Below, one piece after another: positions 53,001-60,601 of a stretch of 64,000 nt of DNA. The stretch spans positions 23,047 through 87,046 of the forward strand of contig UQHS01000009.1 in NCBI GenBank assembly GCA_900540845.1. Reading direction: 5' to 3'. The notes below the pieces were generated by a model, which saw only the letters and a program-made list of their open reading frames with translations, did not search any database and was not told the DNA's origin. This DNA comes from an uncultured Collinsella sp. (GTDB taxonomy: Bacteria > Actinomycetota > Coriobacteriia > Coriobacteriales > Coriobacteriaceae). Numbering within the stretch: position 1 is the stretch's first letter; every line of letters begins with the position of its first letter. The translations under genes and the position numbers were made by a program.

Positions 53001-54667
53001 GCGCCACGGTTGCCACGGGCTCGAACGTCGCCGCGGACAAGGATCAACCGGGCAAGATCGTCTTCACCGGCATCAACTACACGACCGCCAAGATCGAGCA
53101 GGCGCTCGCGGACGGCACCGCGGCCAAGGGTGCGGACGGAACGTACCGCTTTGAGTACACGGTTGCCGAGCAGACCACGCGTCTTCCCGGAGGCGTGACG
53201 GGCAGCGTGTTCACTTTCCAGATCGTGGTCGTGGTGACCGACAACGGCGACGGAACGCTTTCGCCCGAGGTCACGTATCCGGCGGGTTCCAACTCCCTGG
53301 CGTTCCAAAACACGTATGACACGGATTCGGTGGGCGTGGAGTTCAGGGGCGCCAAGTGGCTGAGCCTGGAAGACGAGGCCCTCGGTCTGACGATTGCCGA
53401 CATCGCCGACAAATACGAGTTCAAGATCGAGGCGGTGACCCCGGGTGCCCCCATGCCCGACGCGCGTGTGGCGAAGAACGGCCCTGCGGGCAACGTGACC
53501 TTCGGTAACGCCACCTACACCCTGGCCGATGCGGGCAAGACGTTCACCTACAAGGTGACCGAGACGGGCTCTGTTGCCGGTGTCGCAAATGACGCTGCGG
53601 CCCAGAGCGGCAAGACGTTCACCGTGACGATCGCCGACAACGGCGACGGCACGCTGGAGGCCACGACCAACCCGGCCGACGGCCCGATGTTCTCCTTCAA
53701 CAACACGTATGGTACGACCCCCGCGAGCTCCAGCCTGACGGCGGACGGCGGCTTCGCGATCGCCAAGACGCTGACAGGCCGTCCCATCACGGCGGGTGAG
53801 TTCGAGTTCCGGCTCGCCAAGCTCGACGGCACCGTTGTGGCATCGGCCAAGAACGATGCCGGCGGCAAGGTCGAGTTGCCTGCGGTGACCTTCGACAAGC
53901 CGGGCACGTACCAGTACGTCCTTGCCGAGGTTTCCGGCGGCAAGAAGATCGACGGCGTGAGCTACGACGGAAGCGTGTACCCGGTGAGCGCGCTCGTGAC
54001 CGACAAGCTCGACGGCACGCTGGCCGTGGCCTGGAGCGTTGACGGCGCAACGACGACGAGCGGTATCATGTTCGCGAACAAGTATGCGGTCGATCCCGCC
54101 TCCGCGAGCATCGTCGCCGGTAAGAAGCTCGACGGCCGCAATCTTGCCGCAGGCGAGTTCACCTTCGAGCTGAGCTACGGGCAGGGTGGCGATGCCAAGA
54201 CCGTTACCGCCACCAATGACGCTGCCGGCAAGGTTGTATTTGACCCGATGACCTTTGACGCTGCGGGCGAATATCGCTTCAAGGTGCGCGAGGTTGCGGG
54301 CAAGGCCGAGGGCGTAACCTACGACAAGAAGGTGTACGAGGGCACGGTGACGGTCACTGACGATGGCAGGGGAAGCCTCGTGGCCGAGATCGCGTTCGAT
54401 AACGGGGACGAGCCCCTGTTCATCAACGTGTACAAGAAGCCGTCCAGCCCCGATACCCCTGACAACCCCGGCGGTAACGACGGCGGGCATGACAGCGACG
54501 GCGGGCATGACGGCGACGGCGGGCATGACGGCGACGGCGGGCATGACGGCGGCGGTAAGCTGGTCCAGACGGGCGACCTGTTCAGCCCGATGATCCTCGG
54601 CGTGGTCGCCGCCACGGGCGCTCTCTGCGTCATCGCGGCGTTGGTGCTCCGCAAAAAGCGTCGTTAA
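47048..54667 (+). CDS. Giant sortase-anchored adhesin with InlB-type and pilin-isopeptide repeats
   Basis: 2,539 aa. A basic N-terminus and hydrophobic helix form a signal peptide with likely cleavage near AYAG (residue ~31). Residues ~370-1490 contain several Listeria/InlB-type beta repeats (RTGYTFAGWRYL, FKGWALG, GYTLEGWYVADG, FDGWTLG). From ~1495 to ~2470 there are about seven Spy0128/FctA-type pilin-isopeptide domains, each with K-x-L-x-GR, a V-x-E strand and a closing F-x-N-x-Y Asn, predicted to form Lys-Asn bonds. The C-terminus has a Gly/His/Asp repeat, sorting signal LVQTG (2505-2509, a variant of LPxTG), a membrane helix and KKRR. It probably mediates host or mucin adhesion. Only the G-run precedes ATG 47048, so translation may depend on the upstream start. 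Confidence 0.9.
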   Translation: MGPRKSRGPIKALCAIIAAVFLTVGTCAYAGTALMQQVAQLHDSQRAPRTGTVFKGEDTDYTFASQDVVTLKLNYRYSNTGGLAGIDAAAPQTVELQFKKQADGTYQATWKLPTVEGFRIVLDATELNKYLVNPPTDGMTADEFAEALERGDFDVDIDHKTVYYYQQTVDSDHNLQNPAYDNRYSDEYNKAWNDARWLRVDGADGYYAEAVCGDDATHPGDTSGNHGANALVNPKIEVTLTADQLASARKNELDITVYYRRNATWYLVKHWFPRVLCGLSDDEITALPTEDRKQVGTEEYVCLDKDTQQGRVGAQTRATARTHTDNENADGNPYELVQPNAFAQKLIENQTSGTETTVDIYYAPASSYRVIFDTDYTYIPRQQVDLGHSVDFTNVAKPSRTGYTFAGWRYLMKGATANADGTYGDDQYIQLDADNPELTIEGTTIADAKLEESGGVLALHLVPKWIPDTTQVRVILWTEDLTGTDDVQALAEGGNAGGDSYYTQKYTNYQKAPVTHKPQLGTTESHYSNAHSFTMDVETDSALLKPGGNKELLDGIQSKVADEFKTTMGKASELDVADFYSQAGFEIVHEDESGINYNATSASSDGKTTIYVYFTRNVYELLFTYYGGATVGGNPSDYCVAINTNGYSYSKGAAVPGGILNFGYSESHNGGIGTYYSNGWMRADVGGAADMPVPQTITIRAKYGADLRDVWPVARSSESVDSLDNSGGRGTTARMVSWGTTDGKYCEGGFFNSGKYNAGEPTIMGTYAAMSSEIVADPKQPVTFNESGQVAGSGLRHNLVAYWFNGNISYYRNNHCFEIPDLDVSGMEKISIYDNDKSNSKNFLYLVPIEDTAVAKYDFNDLMRVSYKNGQIKYGDPDGTYYAVREYNDKSNTKYYAVARQVETVSSNSIEKQNPSARLHMTRANTHADHSTRYANGDGAWDGTTCGTETDPYDLYFYYDRDRYTITYMAPSNNFTTGSEVTLGTVRLPYGAQVTKDAYGYKLDYQDTNDTKNGDGSNKYGWELKNTDNTANLPSTPVCPDRADNGTKPWTFKGWALGPAGVNMQWTMNEDAGGEAQAGDTFAIDSNMRLYAIWDAPSYRVTFHLNGGTIGNSGNDVVESVPANRRYTSTEAIIPRPLRAGYTLEGWYVADGNGNITSPETPFDFDQAIAEDKHVAAKWSANSTDTFDYTVYYVTGNPLEADKGKEQVQIADGNITPDGGETYYVLSKSEQTGQVFNAGSTMAFSAKNQAGYVPNGTSKVLELKKLDDTYNVIFYYDPIVERQHKVRFVKAGTETGDTPKVIREFTTSPYQTVTTPRPADVEKLIGMGYTLVNKDGNKYISVNDASVLQWIDKDGNAQSVSALAGDKVPGVITYLVQPINYTVAYTNAESSPAAANGALNAVTAPEGTSVNGAAGKNPTQYTAEEGFSVKNPERVWDEETKKWYVFDGWTLGDKTETNPKHDFPSTNSLIVGAGTVGKLTFIANWRVDDSGTLDGSTNLVVQKSIDGRDWISGDSFSFSLAAKDDETQHAIEGHEVLLPDTTTVKISNETADHQASFGNITFNKAGTYTFAVTEEVPADNAKIPGIAYDDTKRIVTVKVTSGADGKLTVVRVDENDAPTVAPLTFTNTYKTSGATFDTGPTAAAALFNKVLDGRDWLAGDSFRFELTPVGGAPMPEDAVNGAKTVTVTGAGKKDGDQVGFGFGDIVFTDADMAEATANADGTRSKTFSYHVQELGVDGRPGTGGSSNGVTYTKEMATLNVTVTDDLEGNLTAAVAGTVENGVFTNTYESKVDYGAAGGLAITKTLNGHDLVLGQFGFTVKPKDEATAQKFGIKQGGEEFTNTQPALNGDKVVVKLLGGGVVFNQADNGKTFSFEVYESRKGGAGYDNDDTRYTVDIAVSDDANTGKLTVTTKVSGGAAGVKTYTYATGDAPATGAASAEVPFVNEYSATGDLGEGAAVKIEAAKTLSGRDLNAGEFNYVVLDAHGATVATGSNVAADKDQPGKIVFTGINYTTAKIEQALADGTAAKGADGTYRFEYTVAEQTTRLPGGVTGSVFTFQIVVVVTDNGDGTLSPEVTYPAGSNSLAFQNTYDTDSVGVEFRGAKWLSLEDEALGLTIADIADKYEFKIEAVTPGAPMPDARVAKNGPAGNVTFGNATYTLADAGKTFTYKVTETGSVAGVANDAAAQSGKTFTVTIADNGDGTLEATTNPADGPMFSFNNTYGTTPASSSLTADGGFAIAKTLTGRPITAGEFEFRLAKLDGTVVASAKNDAGGKVELPAVTFDKPGTYQYVLAEVSGGKKIDGVSYDGSVYPVSALVTDKLDGTLAVAWSVDGATTTSGIMFANKYAVDPASASIVAGKKLDGRNLAAGEFTFELSYGQGGDAKTVTATNDAAGKVVFDPMTFDAAGEYRFKVREVAGKAEGVTYDKKVYEGTVTVTDDGRGSLVAEIAFDNGDEPLFINVYKKPSSPDTPDNPGGNDGGHDSDGGHDGDGGHDGDGGHDGGGKLVQTGDLFSPMILGVVAATGALCVIAALVLRKKRR
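54479..54554 (+). repeat. 18-bp tandem repeats in the adhesin stalk
   Basis: About four copies of GACGGCGGGCATGACGGC, encoding repeats of Asp-Gly-Gly-His-Asp-(Gly/Ser) just before the sorting signal. The unit is a multiple of three, so copy-number change would alter stalk length without a frameshift. The His/Asp content could bind metal. Confidence 0.8.
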
Positions 54668-54750
54668 GACGGGGTGCGCGGGGCCGAACGCGGCGCCACA
54701 TGAACGGTGCTGCGCATGCCATCGTGTCCGCAGATTGTGATAGATAACGG

Positions 54751-54790
54751 CCCGGGCCTCCCTCGTACCTGCAGGGAGGCCCGGGTTCTG
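54751..54790 (+). terminator. Terminator-like hairpin after the adhesin gene
   Basis: A 13-bp perfect stem, CCCGGGCCTCCCT with AGGGAGGCCCGGG, and a 9-nt loop, followed by TTCTG. It is strong in stem but short in T-run. Confidence 0.6.
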
Positions 54791-54835
54791 CTATAGTTCT
54801 GAGCATTGTATATCTTTGGAGGACGAACCAAGCAC

Positions 54836-55627
54836 ATGCCCGATTCGAGTGACAGTTCCACGCCGCGACCTAGCATCGCGGCCGCCCCTGTTCCCATAGC
54901 GCGTGCCGACGCATCATCGCGGGCGCAGCGCATCGCTCGGGCTGCCGGTTCAACGGCGCGCGAGGCCGCGAGCGCGGTCAAGCGCCATGCCCTCCCGCAC
55001 TACACTCTCGGCGAGGAGATCGCCAACTCCGTCACGCACGGCATCGGCGCGGCGCTCTCAATCGCGGCGCTCGTCATCATGATCGTCAAGGCGGTCGTGG
55101 CCGGACAGCACCCCGCGTCTCTTGCGTGCGCTCTGGTTTTCGGCATCACACTCATCCTCGAGTACCTCGCTTCCACGCTCTACCACGCCATCGCCCCGCA
55201 GGCCGCCAAGCGCGTCTTCCGCGTGATCGACCATTGCGGCATCTACGTGCTCATCGCGGGCAGCTACACCCCGTTTTGCCTCATCACGCTCGCCCCGGCC
55301 GGCGGCATCCAGCTGTGCATCGCCGTGTGGGTGTGCGCCGTGGCGGGCATCCTGTTCGAGGTGGTCATGCGCGAGCGTCAGCCGCGGTGGCTCACTGCGG
55401 CGATCTACCTCGCCATGGGCTGGCTCGTGGTGTTCCGCCTGCCGCAGCTCGTGGAGCTCCTGCATCCCACGGCGCTCATCCTGCTCGTCGCCTCCGGCTT
55501 GAGTTTTTCGGTGGGTACCATCTTCTACGTGCTCAAAAAGGTGTGCTACATGCACAGCGTCTTCCATGTGTGGGTGCTTGCGGGCAGCGTGCTCGAGTTC
55601 TTGGCGGTGGTTCTCTTCGTGATCTAA
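54836..55627 (+). CDS. Hemolysin III/PAQR-family membrane protein (YqfA-like)
   Basis: A 263-aa membrane protein with about seven helices after a 60-residue basic, disordered N-terminus. EEIANSVTHGIGAALS starts the PAQR core. STLYHAIAP, VIDHCGIYVLIAGSYTPF and the C-terminal SVFHVWVLAGSVLEF supply the conserved Ser, His and Asp of the CREST-like metal site. Despite the name, direct haemolysis is not established for most homologues; roles in membrane lipid homeostasis are proposed. Start 54836 has GGAGGACG upstream (about 15 bases away). Confidence 0.88.
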   Translation: MPDSSDSSTPRPSIAAAPVPIARADASSRAQRIARAAGSTAREAASAVKRHALPHYTLGEEIANSVTHGIGAALSIAALVIMIVKAVVAGQHPASLACALVFGITLILEYLASTLYHAIAPQAAKRVFRVIDHCGIYVLIAGSYTPFCLITLAPAGGIQLCIAVWVCAVAGILFEVVMRERQPRWLTAAIYLAMGWLVVFRLPQLVELLHPTALILLVASGLSFSVGTIFYVLKKVCYMHSVFHVWVLAGSVLEFLAVVLFVI

Positions 55628-55717
55628 GTCGCGATTTCAGATTTGGGCTCGAGGCCAAGATCCAGGCTCTCGAGCCGCCATGTATCGTTTCGTATCAGGA
55701 GGTTCGAAACCGTCCCC

Positions 55718-57058
55718 ATGGACATCACCATCAGTATTATCACCACGCTTGTTCTCACCGTCATCAACGGATATTTCTCCATGTCGGAGATGGCGCTCAC
55801 CACGGCGAAGCGCGCCGTGCTCGACCATGAGGCAGAAGAGGGCGACCGCCGCGCCGCCCGCGCCGCCGAGCTCGCCGCCGACTCCGGCAACTTCCTGGCG
55901 ACCATCCAGGTCGCCATCACGCTCGTGGGCTTCGCCTCCTCGGCCGTGGCCTCGACCAACCTCTCCGACCCGCTCGCCCAGTGGCTATCGAGCTTTGGCA
56001 TCGCGCCCCTCACCGCCGCCGCGCCCGCGCTGGCGCCGGTGCTCATCACGCTGATCGTGTCGTACCTCTCCATCGTCGTGGGAGAGCTGGTCCCGAAGCG
56101 CATCGCCCTGGCTGACGCCGAGGGCATGGCGAAGCGCGTCGCGCACCCGCTGACGGTCTTCCAAAAGATCGCCCGCCCGCTCGTGTGGCTGACCCAGGCC
56201 TCCGCGAACGGCCTCGCCCGCCTTATGCGCATCAAGAGCGGCGACGATCGCCAGAACGTCTCCGAGGAGGAGATCAAGTACATGATCAACGAGCAGGAGA
56301 CTCTGCTCGACGAGGAGAAGCGCATCATCCATGAGGTGTTCGACCTGGGCGACGCCTCCGCGCGCGAGGTCATGGTGCCGCGTGTTGACGTCACGATGGT
56401 CGAGGACATCCAGACGGTGTCCGACGTGCTCGCGCTGCTGTGCCAGACCGGCTTCTCGCGCGTGCCGGTGTTCCATGAGGACCAGGACGGCGTCGTGGGC
56501 ATCGCCCACATCAAGGACCTCATCGCGCCCGCTATGGACGGCCATGGCGATCTCCCCATCTCCGATTTCATGCGTGACGCCACCTTCGTGCCCGACACGA
56601 AGGACATCCTGCCCCTGCTTTCCGAGATGCAGACGGCTCACGACCAGATCGTCGTGGTCGTCGACGAGTACGGCGGCACCGCCGGCATCATCACCATCGA
56701 GGACATCGTGGAGGAGATCGTCGGCGAGATCGAAGACGAGTTCGACCCCGACAACAAGTACCTCACGCGCCTCTCCAAGCGCGAGTGGCTAGTCGACGGC
56801 CGATTCCCCTGCGATGACGCCATTGAGTTGGGCTGGCCCATCGAGGAGAGCGACGAGTACGAGACCATCGCCGGCTGGATTTTGGACCTTTGCGACTCTC
56901 TGCCGGATATCGGTGAGGTATTCGAGACGGACGGGTACAAGTTCAAGGTGCAGTCGATGCGCGGCCAGCGCATCTCGCTCGTGCGCGTTATCGCGCCGAT
57001 CGAGGAGGAGAAGCCTGCCGAGGGCGCTGCCGCCTCCGGTGACGCCGCTGCAGAATAG
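55718..57058 (+). CDS. CNNM/CorC-type membrane protein with CBS pair
   Basis: 446 aa: an N-terminal CNNM (DUF21) membrane domain of three to four helices (ITTLVLTVINGYFSMSEMAL, then GELVPKRIAL), a tandem CBS module (about 215-335; VMVPRVDVTMV, QTGFSRVPVF) and a C-terminal CorC_HlyC domain (about 350-435). Bacterial CNNM proteins transport or sense Mg2+ or Co2+. The acidic, Ala-rich tail is not conserved. ATG 55718 follows CAGGAGG at about 15 bases; the 5' extension lacks a site. It fits with the magnesium-related genes further downstream. Confidence 0.9.
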   Translation: MDITISIITTLVLTVINGYFSMSEMALTTAKRAVLDHEAEEGDRRAARAAELAADSGNFLATIQVAITLVGFASSAVASTNLSDPLAQWLSSFGIAPLTAAAPALAPVLITLIVSYLSIVVGELVPKRIALADAEGMAKRVAHPLTVFQKIARPLVWLTQASANGLARLMRIKSGDDRQNVSEEEIKYMINEQETLLDEEKRIIHEVFDLGDASAREVMVPRVDVTMVEDIQTVSDVLALLCQTGFSRVPVFHEDQDGVVGIAHIKDLIAPAMDGHGDLPISDFMRDATFVPDTKDILPLLSEMQTAHDQIVVVVDEYGGTAGIITIEDIVEEIVGEIEDEFDPDNKYLTRLSKREWLVDGRFPCDDAIELGWPIEESDEYETIAGWILDLCDSLPDIGEVFETDGYKFKVQSMRGQRISLVRVIAPIEEEKPAEGAAASGDAAAE

Positions 57059-57070
57059 AAAGGAAAGGCC

Positions 57071-57691
57071 ATGGCCGAGCTGTTCAACATACTTAAGGTC
57101 ACGGTTGGCCCCAAGAAGCTGACCGCTCGCGTGCTGGTAAATCCGGGCATGCCGCTCATGACGTCGGAAGATGTTGAGGCCACGGCCCGCGTGTATTACC
57201 TCGCGCCCGCCATCGCCGATCACCTGTGCCTAGGTGACGCCGGTTCGAAATTCCAAGACTGCATGGGTCACACCGAGCTGCCCCATCTGCTTGAGCATCT
57301 CACCGTCGAAATCATGAACGAGACGGGACTTTCCGATGCCATCTCCACGGGCCGCACGCGCAACATCATGGGCGACGACCGCCTCTTTGACGTCGAGGTC
57401 TCGTGCCCCGACGACGCTTTGGCCATCGGGGCGCTGTCTTCGGCGAGCTTCATGATGAACTGGGCGTTTTTGCATCACGATCAAATGGTCCCCGATTTCC
57501 CCGGAACGGTCGCCGCTCTCACCAGCCTCGTTGCTAACCTGCGCGGCGTATCCAAGGAGAACACGCAGGATGTAGGCGAGGGTGTGCAGGAGACCTACGA
57601 CGATGCTGAGGTCATCGACACCGAGGGCGCACACGCCTATGAGGGCGAAGGCATCGATGGCGCGGTCTTTGGCGGGGCGGCCGCCGAGTAA
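57071..57691 (+). CDS. Hypothetical protein, cyanophycin-synthetase N-domain-like
   Basis: 206 aa, no signal peptide. The core ELPHLLEHLTVEIMNETGL resembles the (L/G)HxxEHxxLE motif of the N-terminal domain of cyanophycin synthetase, and LGDAGSKFQDCMG precedes it. There is no ATP-grasp or Mur-ligase part, so it is not a synthetase. The last ~50 residues are acidic and look disordered. GAAAGGAAAGG precedes ATG, and it starts 12 bp after the CNNM gene, so the two are probably co-transcribed. Function unknown; the resemblance is from memory and unverified. Confidence 0.6.
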   Translation: MAELFNILKVTVGPKKLTARVLVNPGMPLMTSEDVEATARVYYLAPAIADHLCLGDAGSKFQDCMGHTELPHLLEHLTVEIMNETGLSDAISTGRTRNIMGDDRLFDVEVSCPDDALAIGALSSASFMMNWAFLHHDQMVPDFPGTVAALTSLVANLRGVSKENTQDVGEGVQETYDDAEVIDTEGAHAYEGEGIDGAVFGGAAAE

Positions 57692-57718
57692 GGGTGTGCC
57701 GCCGCGGCCAGTCGCGGG

Positions 57719-57724
57719 TATAAT
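57719..57724 (+). promoter_or_regulatory. Candidate -10 box upstream of the YtxH gene
   Basis: TATAAT stands in otherwise GC-rich sequence, 55 bp upstream of the ATG. No good -35 hexamer is seen at the expected distance. Confidence 0.4.
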
Positions 57725-57778
57725 GAGTCACCATTGAATGATCCGACGCGGACATTCCGTTCGAAAAAGGAGTAAGAC

Positions 57779-58156
57779 ATGGGCAAGGGTATGAGTTTTG
57801 TTGCGGGCGCCGCTCTGGGCGCTGCGGCAGGTGTCGTCCTGGGCGTGCTGTACGCCCCGCGTTCCGGCTCTGAGACGCGCGCCATGGCAGCCGACATGGC
57901 CAACGACGCTTGGGATTCGGCGCGCGACATGTACGAGCAGGGCGTTGACCAGGCTCGTGCCGCGATGGACGATTTCGGCCCGACCGTCGACGCCGCTACC
58001 GATGAGCTGCGCGCCAAGGTCGACCTCGCCCGCGAGCGTATGGACCAGCTACGCGAGCAGCTCAACGATGCCGTGAACTCCGGCACCGTGACGCCCGCCG
58101 CCGATGTCGTCGTCGAGACCGTCGTCCCCGAGGCAGACTCCGCCGCCCAGGCATAG
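57779..58156 (+). CDS. YtxH-domain small protein
   Basis: 125 aa. A short N-terminal helix with glycine spacing (GAALGAAAGVVLGVLYAP) is typical of YtxH/gas-vesicle-like stress proteins and may insert in the membrane. It is followed by RSGSETR and a long amphipathic helix of alternating Ala, Asp, Glu and Arg that probably forms a coiled coil. AAAAAGGAG precedes ATG. It sits directly before the PRC-barrel protein gene, probably in one operon. Function unknown; general stress or envelope association is suggested by the family. Confidence 0.75.
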   Translation: MGKGMSFVAGAALGAAAGVVLGVLYAPRSGSETRAMAADMANDAWDSARDMYEQGVDQARAAMDDFGPTVDAATDELRAKVDLARERMDQLREQLNDAVNSGTVTPAADVVVETVVPEADSAAQA

Positions 58157-58177
58157 CGCGCGAATCGTTAGCGCGTT

Positions 58178-58966
58178 ATGCTCGCAGGTGATTTCACGGG
58201 GCTCAAGCTGTACAAGCTGCCCGATCCCGATAAGCGCGTCGCCAAAGACGGCACCCCGCGCGACCCAAAGAGAATCGGAAGGATCCACTGCCCGGTGTTC
58301 TCAAGCGAGGGCACACGGGTGGTGGGTTTTATGCTCAAGCTCCCCGATATCGCGGGGATGGTCAAGCGACCCGACCGCTTTCTCGCGTACGACGCCATCG
58401 GTGTCGCCGGCGAGTACATGGTCGCCAAGGACGATCGCGCCGCTTTTGACGCGACGGCCGCCAAGCGCTTGGGCGTGAACCTCGACACGTGCCTCATCTG
58501 GACGGGCATGGACGTGCGAACGGTGTCGGGCAAGGTGGTCGGCTATTGCGCCGACGCCGATTTCAACCCCAAGACCGGCCTGGTCACCTCCTTCATCTTG
58601 ACGGAGGGTGGGGCGTCCAACGCGCTGGTGGGGCACCGTGAGATGCCGGCCAGCATGCTCAAGGGTTATCGCGACGGCGCTATGATCGTGAGCGACGACG
58701 TGCTCTCGCTGGATTTCTCGGGCGGCGCCGCGGCGAAGGCCGCCGAGGCGAGCGTGAAGGTCGCGGCGAAGGCGACCGAGGTCGGCGCCAAGGCAAAGGT
58801 GCAGGCCAAGAAAGGCGCCGCCATTTTGGACGAGAAGGGGTCGAAGGCGCTCGACAAGGGCTCAAAGGCCCTGGGCAAGCAGCTCGGGAAGACAAAGGGC
58901 ATGTTCGGTTCGTTTGTGAGCGAATATAAGAAGGCCGCCGGCAGCTCGCCAAGCAAGAAGAAATAA
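58178..58966 (+). CDS. PRC-barrel protein with basic helical tail
   Basis: 262 aa with two PRC-barrel-like beta domains: KRIGRIHCPVFSSEGTRVVG and later RTVSGKVVGYCADADFNPKT. A C-terminal Lys/Ala-rich helical tail (about 185-262, AAKAAEASVKVAAKATEVGA) may bind membrane or nucleic acid. No strong ribosome site precedes ATG 58178. Translation may be coupled to the YtxH gene ending 22 bases upstream. PRC barrels are adaptor domains. Two also begin the MgtE-like protein at 60602, hinting at a shared system. Confidence 0.7.
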   Translation: MLAGDFTGLKLYKLPDPDKRVAKDGTPRDPKRIGRIHCPVFSSEGTRVVGFMLKLPDIAGMVKRPDRFLAYDAIGVAGEYMVAKDDRAAFDATAAKRLGVNLDTCLIWTGMDVRTVSGKVVGYCADADFNPKTGLVTSFILTEGGASNALVGHREMPASMLKGYRDGAMIVSDDVLSLDFSGGAAAKAAEASVKVAAKATEVGAKAKVQAKKGAAILDEKGSKALDKGSKALGKQLGKTKGMFGSFVSEYKKAAGSSPSKKK

Positions 58967-58984
58967 CCGCGGACGGGAGAACCA

Positions 58985-60379
58985 TTGCCTAACTACACCA
59001 CCTCCTATTCGACGAAAAACAAACCGCGCTACCGCAAGAACCTCGGTAATCAGCTGCCCGGCGGGCGCAGACGTCAGCAGCGTCGCAAAAATGCCCAATA
59101 CCTGCGCCGTTCCCAGGGCTTTGGGGGCCGCAGGCGATTGGGTCACGGCTATGGCGGCAACGACCGCAGGCCCTATGCCATCATCGTCGTCGGCTGTGCG
59201 TTCCTGCTGTTTGTGGCCAGCATCGTGTGGTACGCCAACCGCAGTGTCGAGATCGATCTTAACGGCGAGACGACAAAGGTCCGCATCCATTCCGATATCG
59301 AGCGCATCATCTCCGATCAAGAGCTCGACCTCAAGCCGGGCAATCTGCTCGCCGTCGATGACGAGGTCATCGAGAAGGGCGGCGGCACCGCGTACACGGT
59401 AAGTCTCAAGGGCAAGAAGCTGAGCAAGAAGCAGATCGCCTCGGTGGAGATCGAGGGCGGCGAGAAGCTCACCATCGAGGATGGCGAGGACATCTACGAG
59501 CCTCACGATGTGAAGGCAACGGCCATCGACCCCGCGATCACGGTGGAGGGTTCCGGCGCGTTGTCGTATGTGGAAACCTGGGGCGAGGCGGGTCGCTCGG
59601 AGGTCTGGACGGGCGACCTTACGGGAAAGACGGTGGACAAGGGCATGGTCAAGCAGCCCGTCGACGCCCATGTGGTCCGCACGGCGATCACCCCCGACGT
59701 CAAGGGGAAAAAGTTCGTCGCGCTCACGTTTGACGAGGGGCCGAGCAATCAAACTCGTGAGATCCTGCGCATCCTCTCCGAGAAGGACGCCCGGGCAACC
59801 TTCTTCGTGTCGGGCGATAAGGTCGCGGCGCAGGCGACCTCGGTCCGCGCGATCGCTGCTTCCGGTAACGAGCTCGGCACGAATGCATACGAGGATATCG
59901 ACCTCACCGAGCTGTCGGGCGAAGACCTGCGCGCCCAAATCACAAAGAGCTTCGACGCGGTCGAGCAGGCGTCGGGCAAGCGACCGGTGCTGTTGCGCCC
60001 TCCGTTTGGCGCGTTTTCCGACGAGAACTGGGCGGCGGCGATGGATTTGGTGAGCGGCGTCGTGACGTGGAACGTCGACTCGGGCGATTGGCTGCTCCAG
60101 GGCGCGGACGCCGTGGTGAACACGGTCATAGGCTCGATTGGCAACGGCGACGTGATTTTGCTCACCGACAACGATGCCACGGCAGCTCAGACCGTCGAGG
60201 CGTTGCCCGTGCTGATCGATCGTCTGCACGAGGAGGGCTATGAGCTCGTGACGCTTTCGGAGCTTATCGCCGCCGATAAGGACCTGAAAGACGTGGTCGA
60301 CCTCACGCGCGCGGGGCTGCCGAAGGATGCAGTGCTGCCCGTGATTGAGGACGACGCGGAATCCTCAGACGAGGAGTAG
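58985..60379 (+). CDS. Polysaccharide-deacetylase-fold protein with altered metal site
   Basis: 464 aa from TTG 58985. A basic cytoplasmic tail (Arg/Gln-rich, 1-62), one membrane helix (64-83), a beta-rich extracytoplasmic segment (85-235) and a NodB-fold domain (about 240-435). The catalytic motif reads TFDEGP (248-253) rather than TFDDGP. The HxxxH zinc motif is replaced by Asn300 and Asp304 (GTNAYED), and the late ILLHD motif is LLTDND. RPPFG, with its conserved Arg, remains. Hydrolysis by the classical mechanism is doubtful; a binding or structural cell-wall role is possible. The PRC-barrel gene ends 18 bases upstream. Confidence 0.8.
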   Translation: MPNYTTSYSTKNKPRYRKNLGNQLPGGRRRQQRRKNAQYLRRSQGFGGRRRLGHGYGGNDRRPYAIIVVGCAFLLFVASIVWYANRSVEIDLNGETTKVRIHSDIERIISDQELDLKPGNLLAVDDEVIEKGGGTAYTVSLKGKKLSKKQIASVEIEGGEKLTIEDGEDIYEPHDVKATAIDPAITVEGSGALSYVETWGEAGRSEVWTGDLTGKTVDKGMVKQPVDAHVVRTAITPDVKGKKFVALTFDEGPSNQTREILRILSEKDARATFFVSGDKVAAQATSVRAIAASGNELGTNAYEDIDLTELSGEDLRAQITKSFDAVEQASGKRPVLLRPPFGAFSDENWAAAMDLVSGVVTWNVDSGDWLLQGADAVVNTVIGSIGNGDVILLTDNDATAAQTVEALPVLIDRLHEEGYELVTLSELIAADKDLKDVVDLTRAGLPKDAVLPVIEDDAESSDEE

Positions 60380-60432
60380 ATAACGCGTTGCCCGTTATGT
60401 CCGGGCGCCCGCGCATGCATGGTATAGTAAAT

Positions 60433-60469
60433 GCGGCTGTGCCCCGAGGGGGCAGCCGCATGTTTTTTG
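60433..60469 (+). terminator. Intrinsic terminator after the deacetylase-like gene
   Basis: GCGGCTG (60433-60439) pairs with CAGCCGC (60453-60459) with an inner CCCC/GGGG, followed by ATGTTTTTTG. A clear Rho-independent form. Confidence 0.85.
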
Positions 60470-60601
60470 TAATGAGGGTCACGAGAAAGGCCTGAAGTGA
60501 AACCTAAACCCCGACCACACAGTCGCTGACCCCTGCGGTGCCCTTGCGCGTATGCGCGGTGCGGGACCCCGCCGGGGTGAATCTGCACGTAAAGGAGCAC
60601 T

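Noticed and set aside
51122..54544. Long minus-strand open frame opposite the adhesin repeats
   Set aside because: A shadow of the periodic, GC-biased adhesin codons. No ribosome site or domain is visible, and the plus-strand protein is clearly real.
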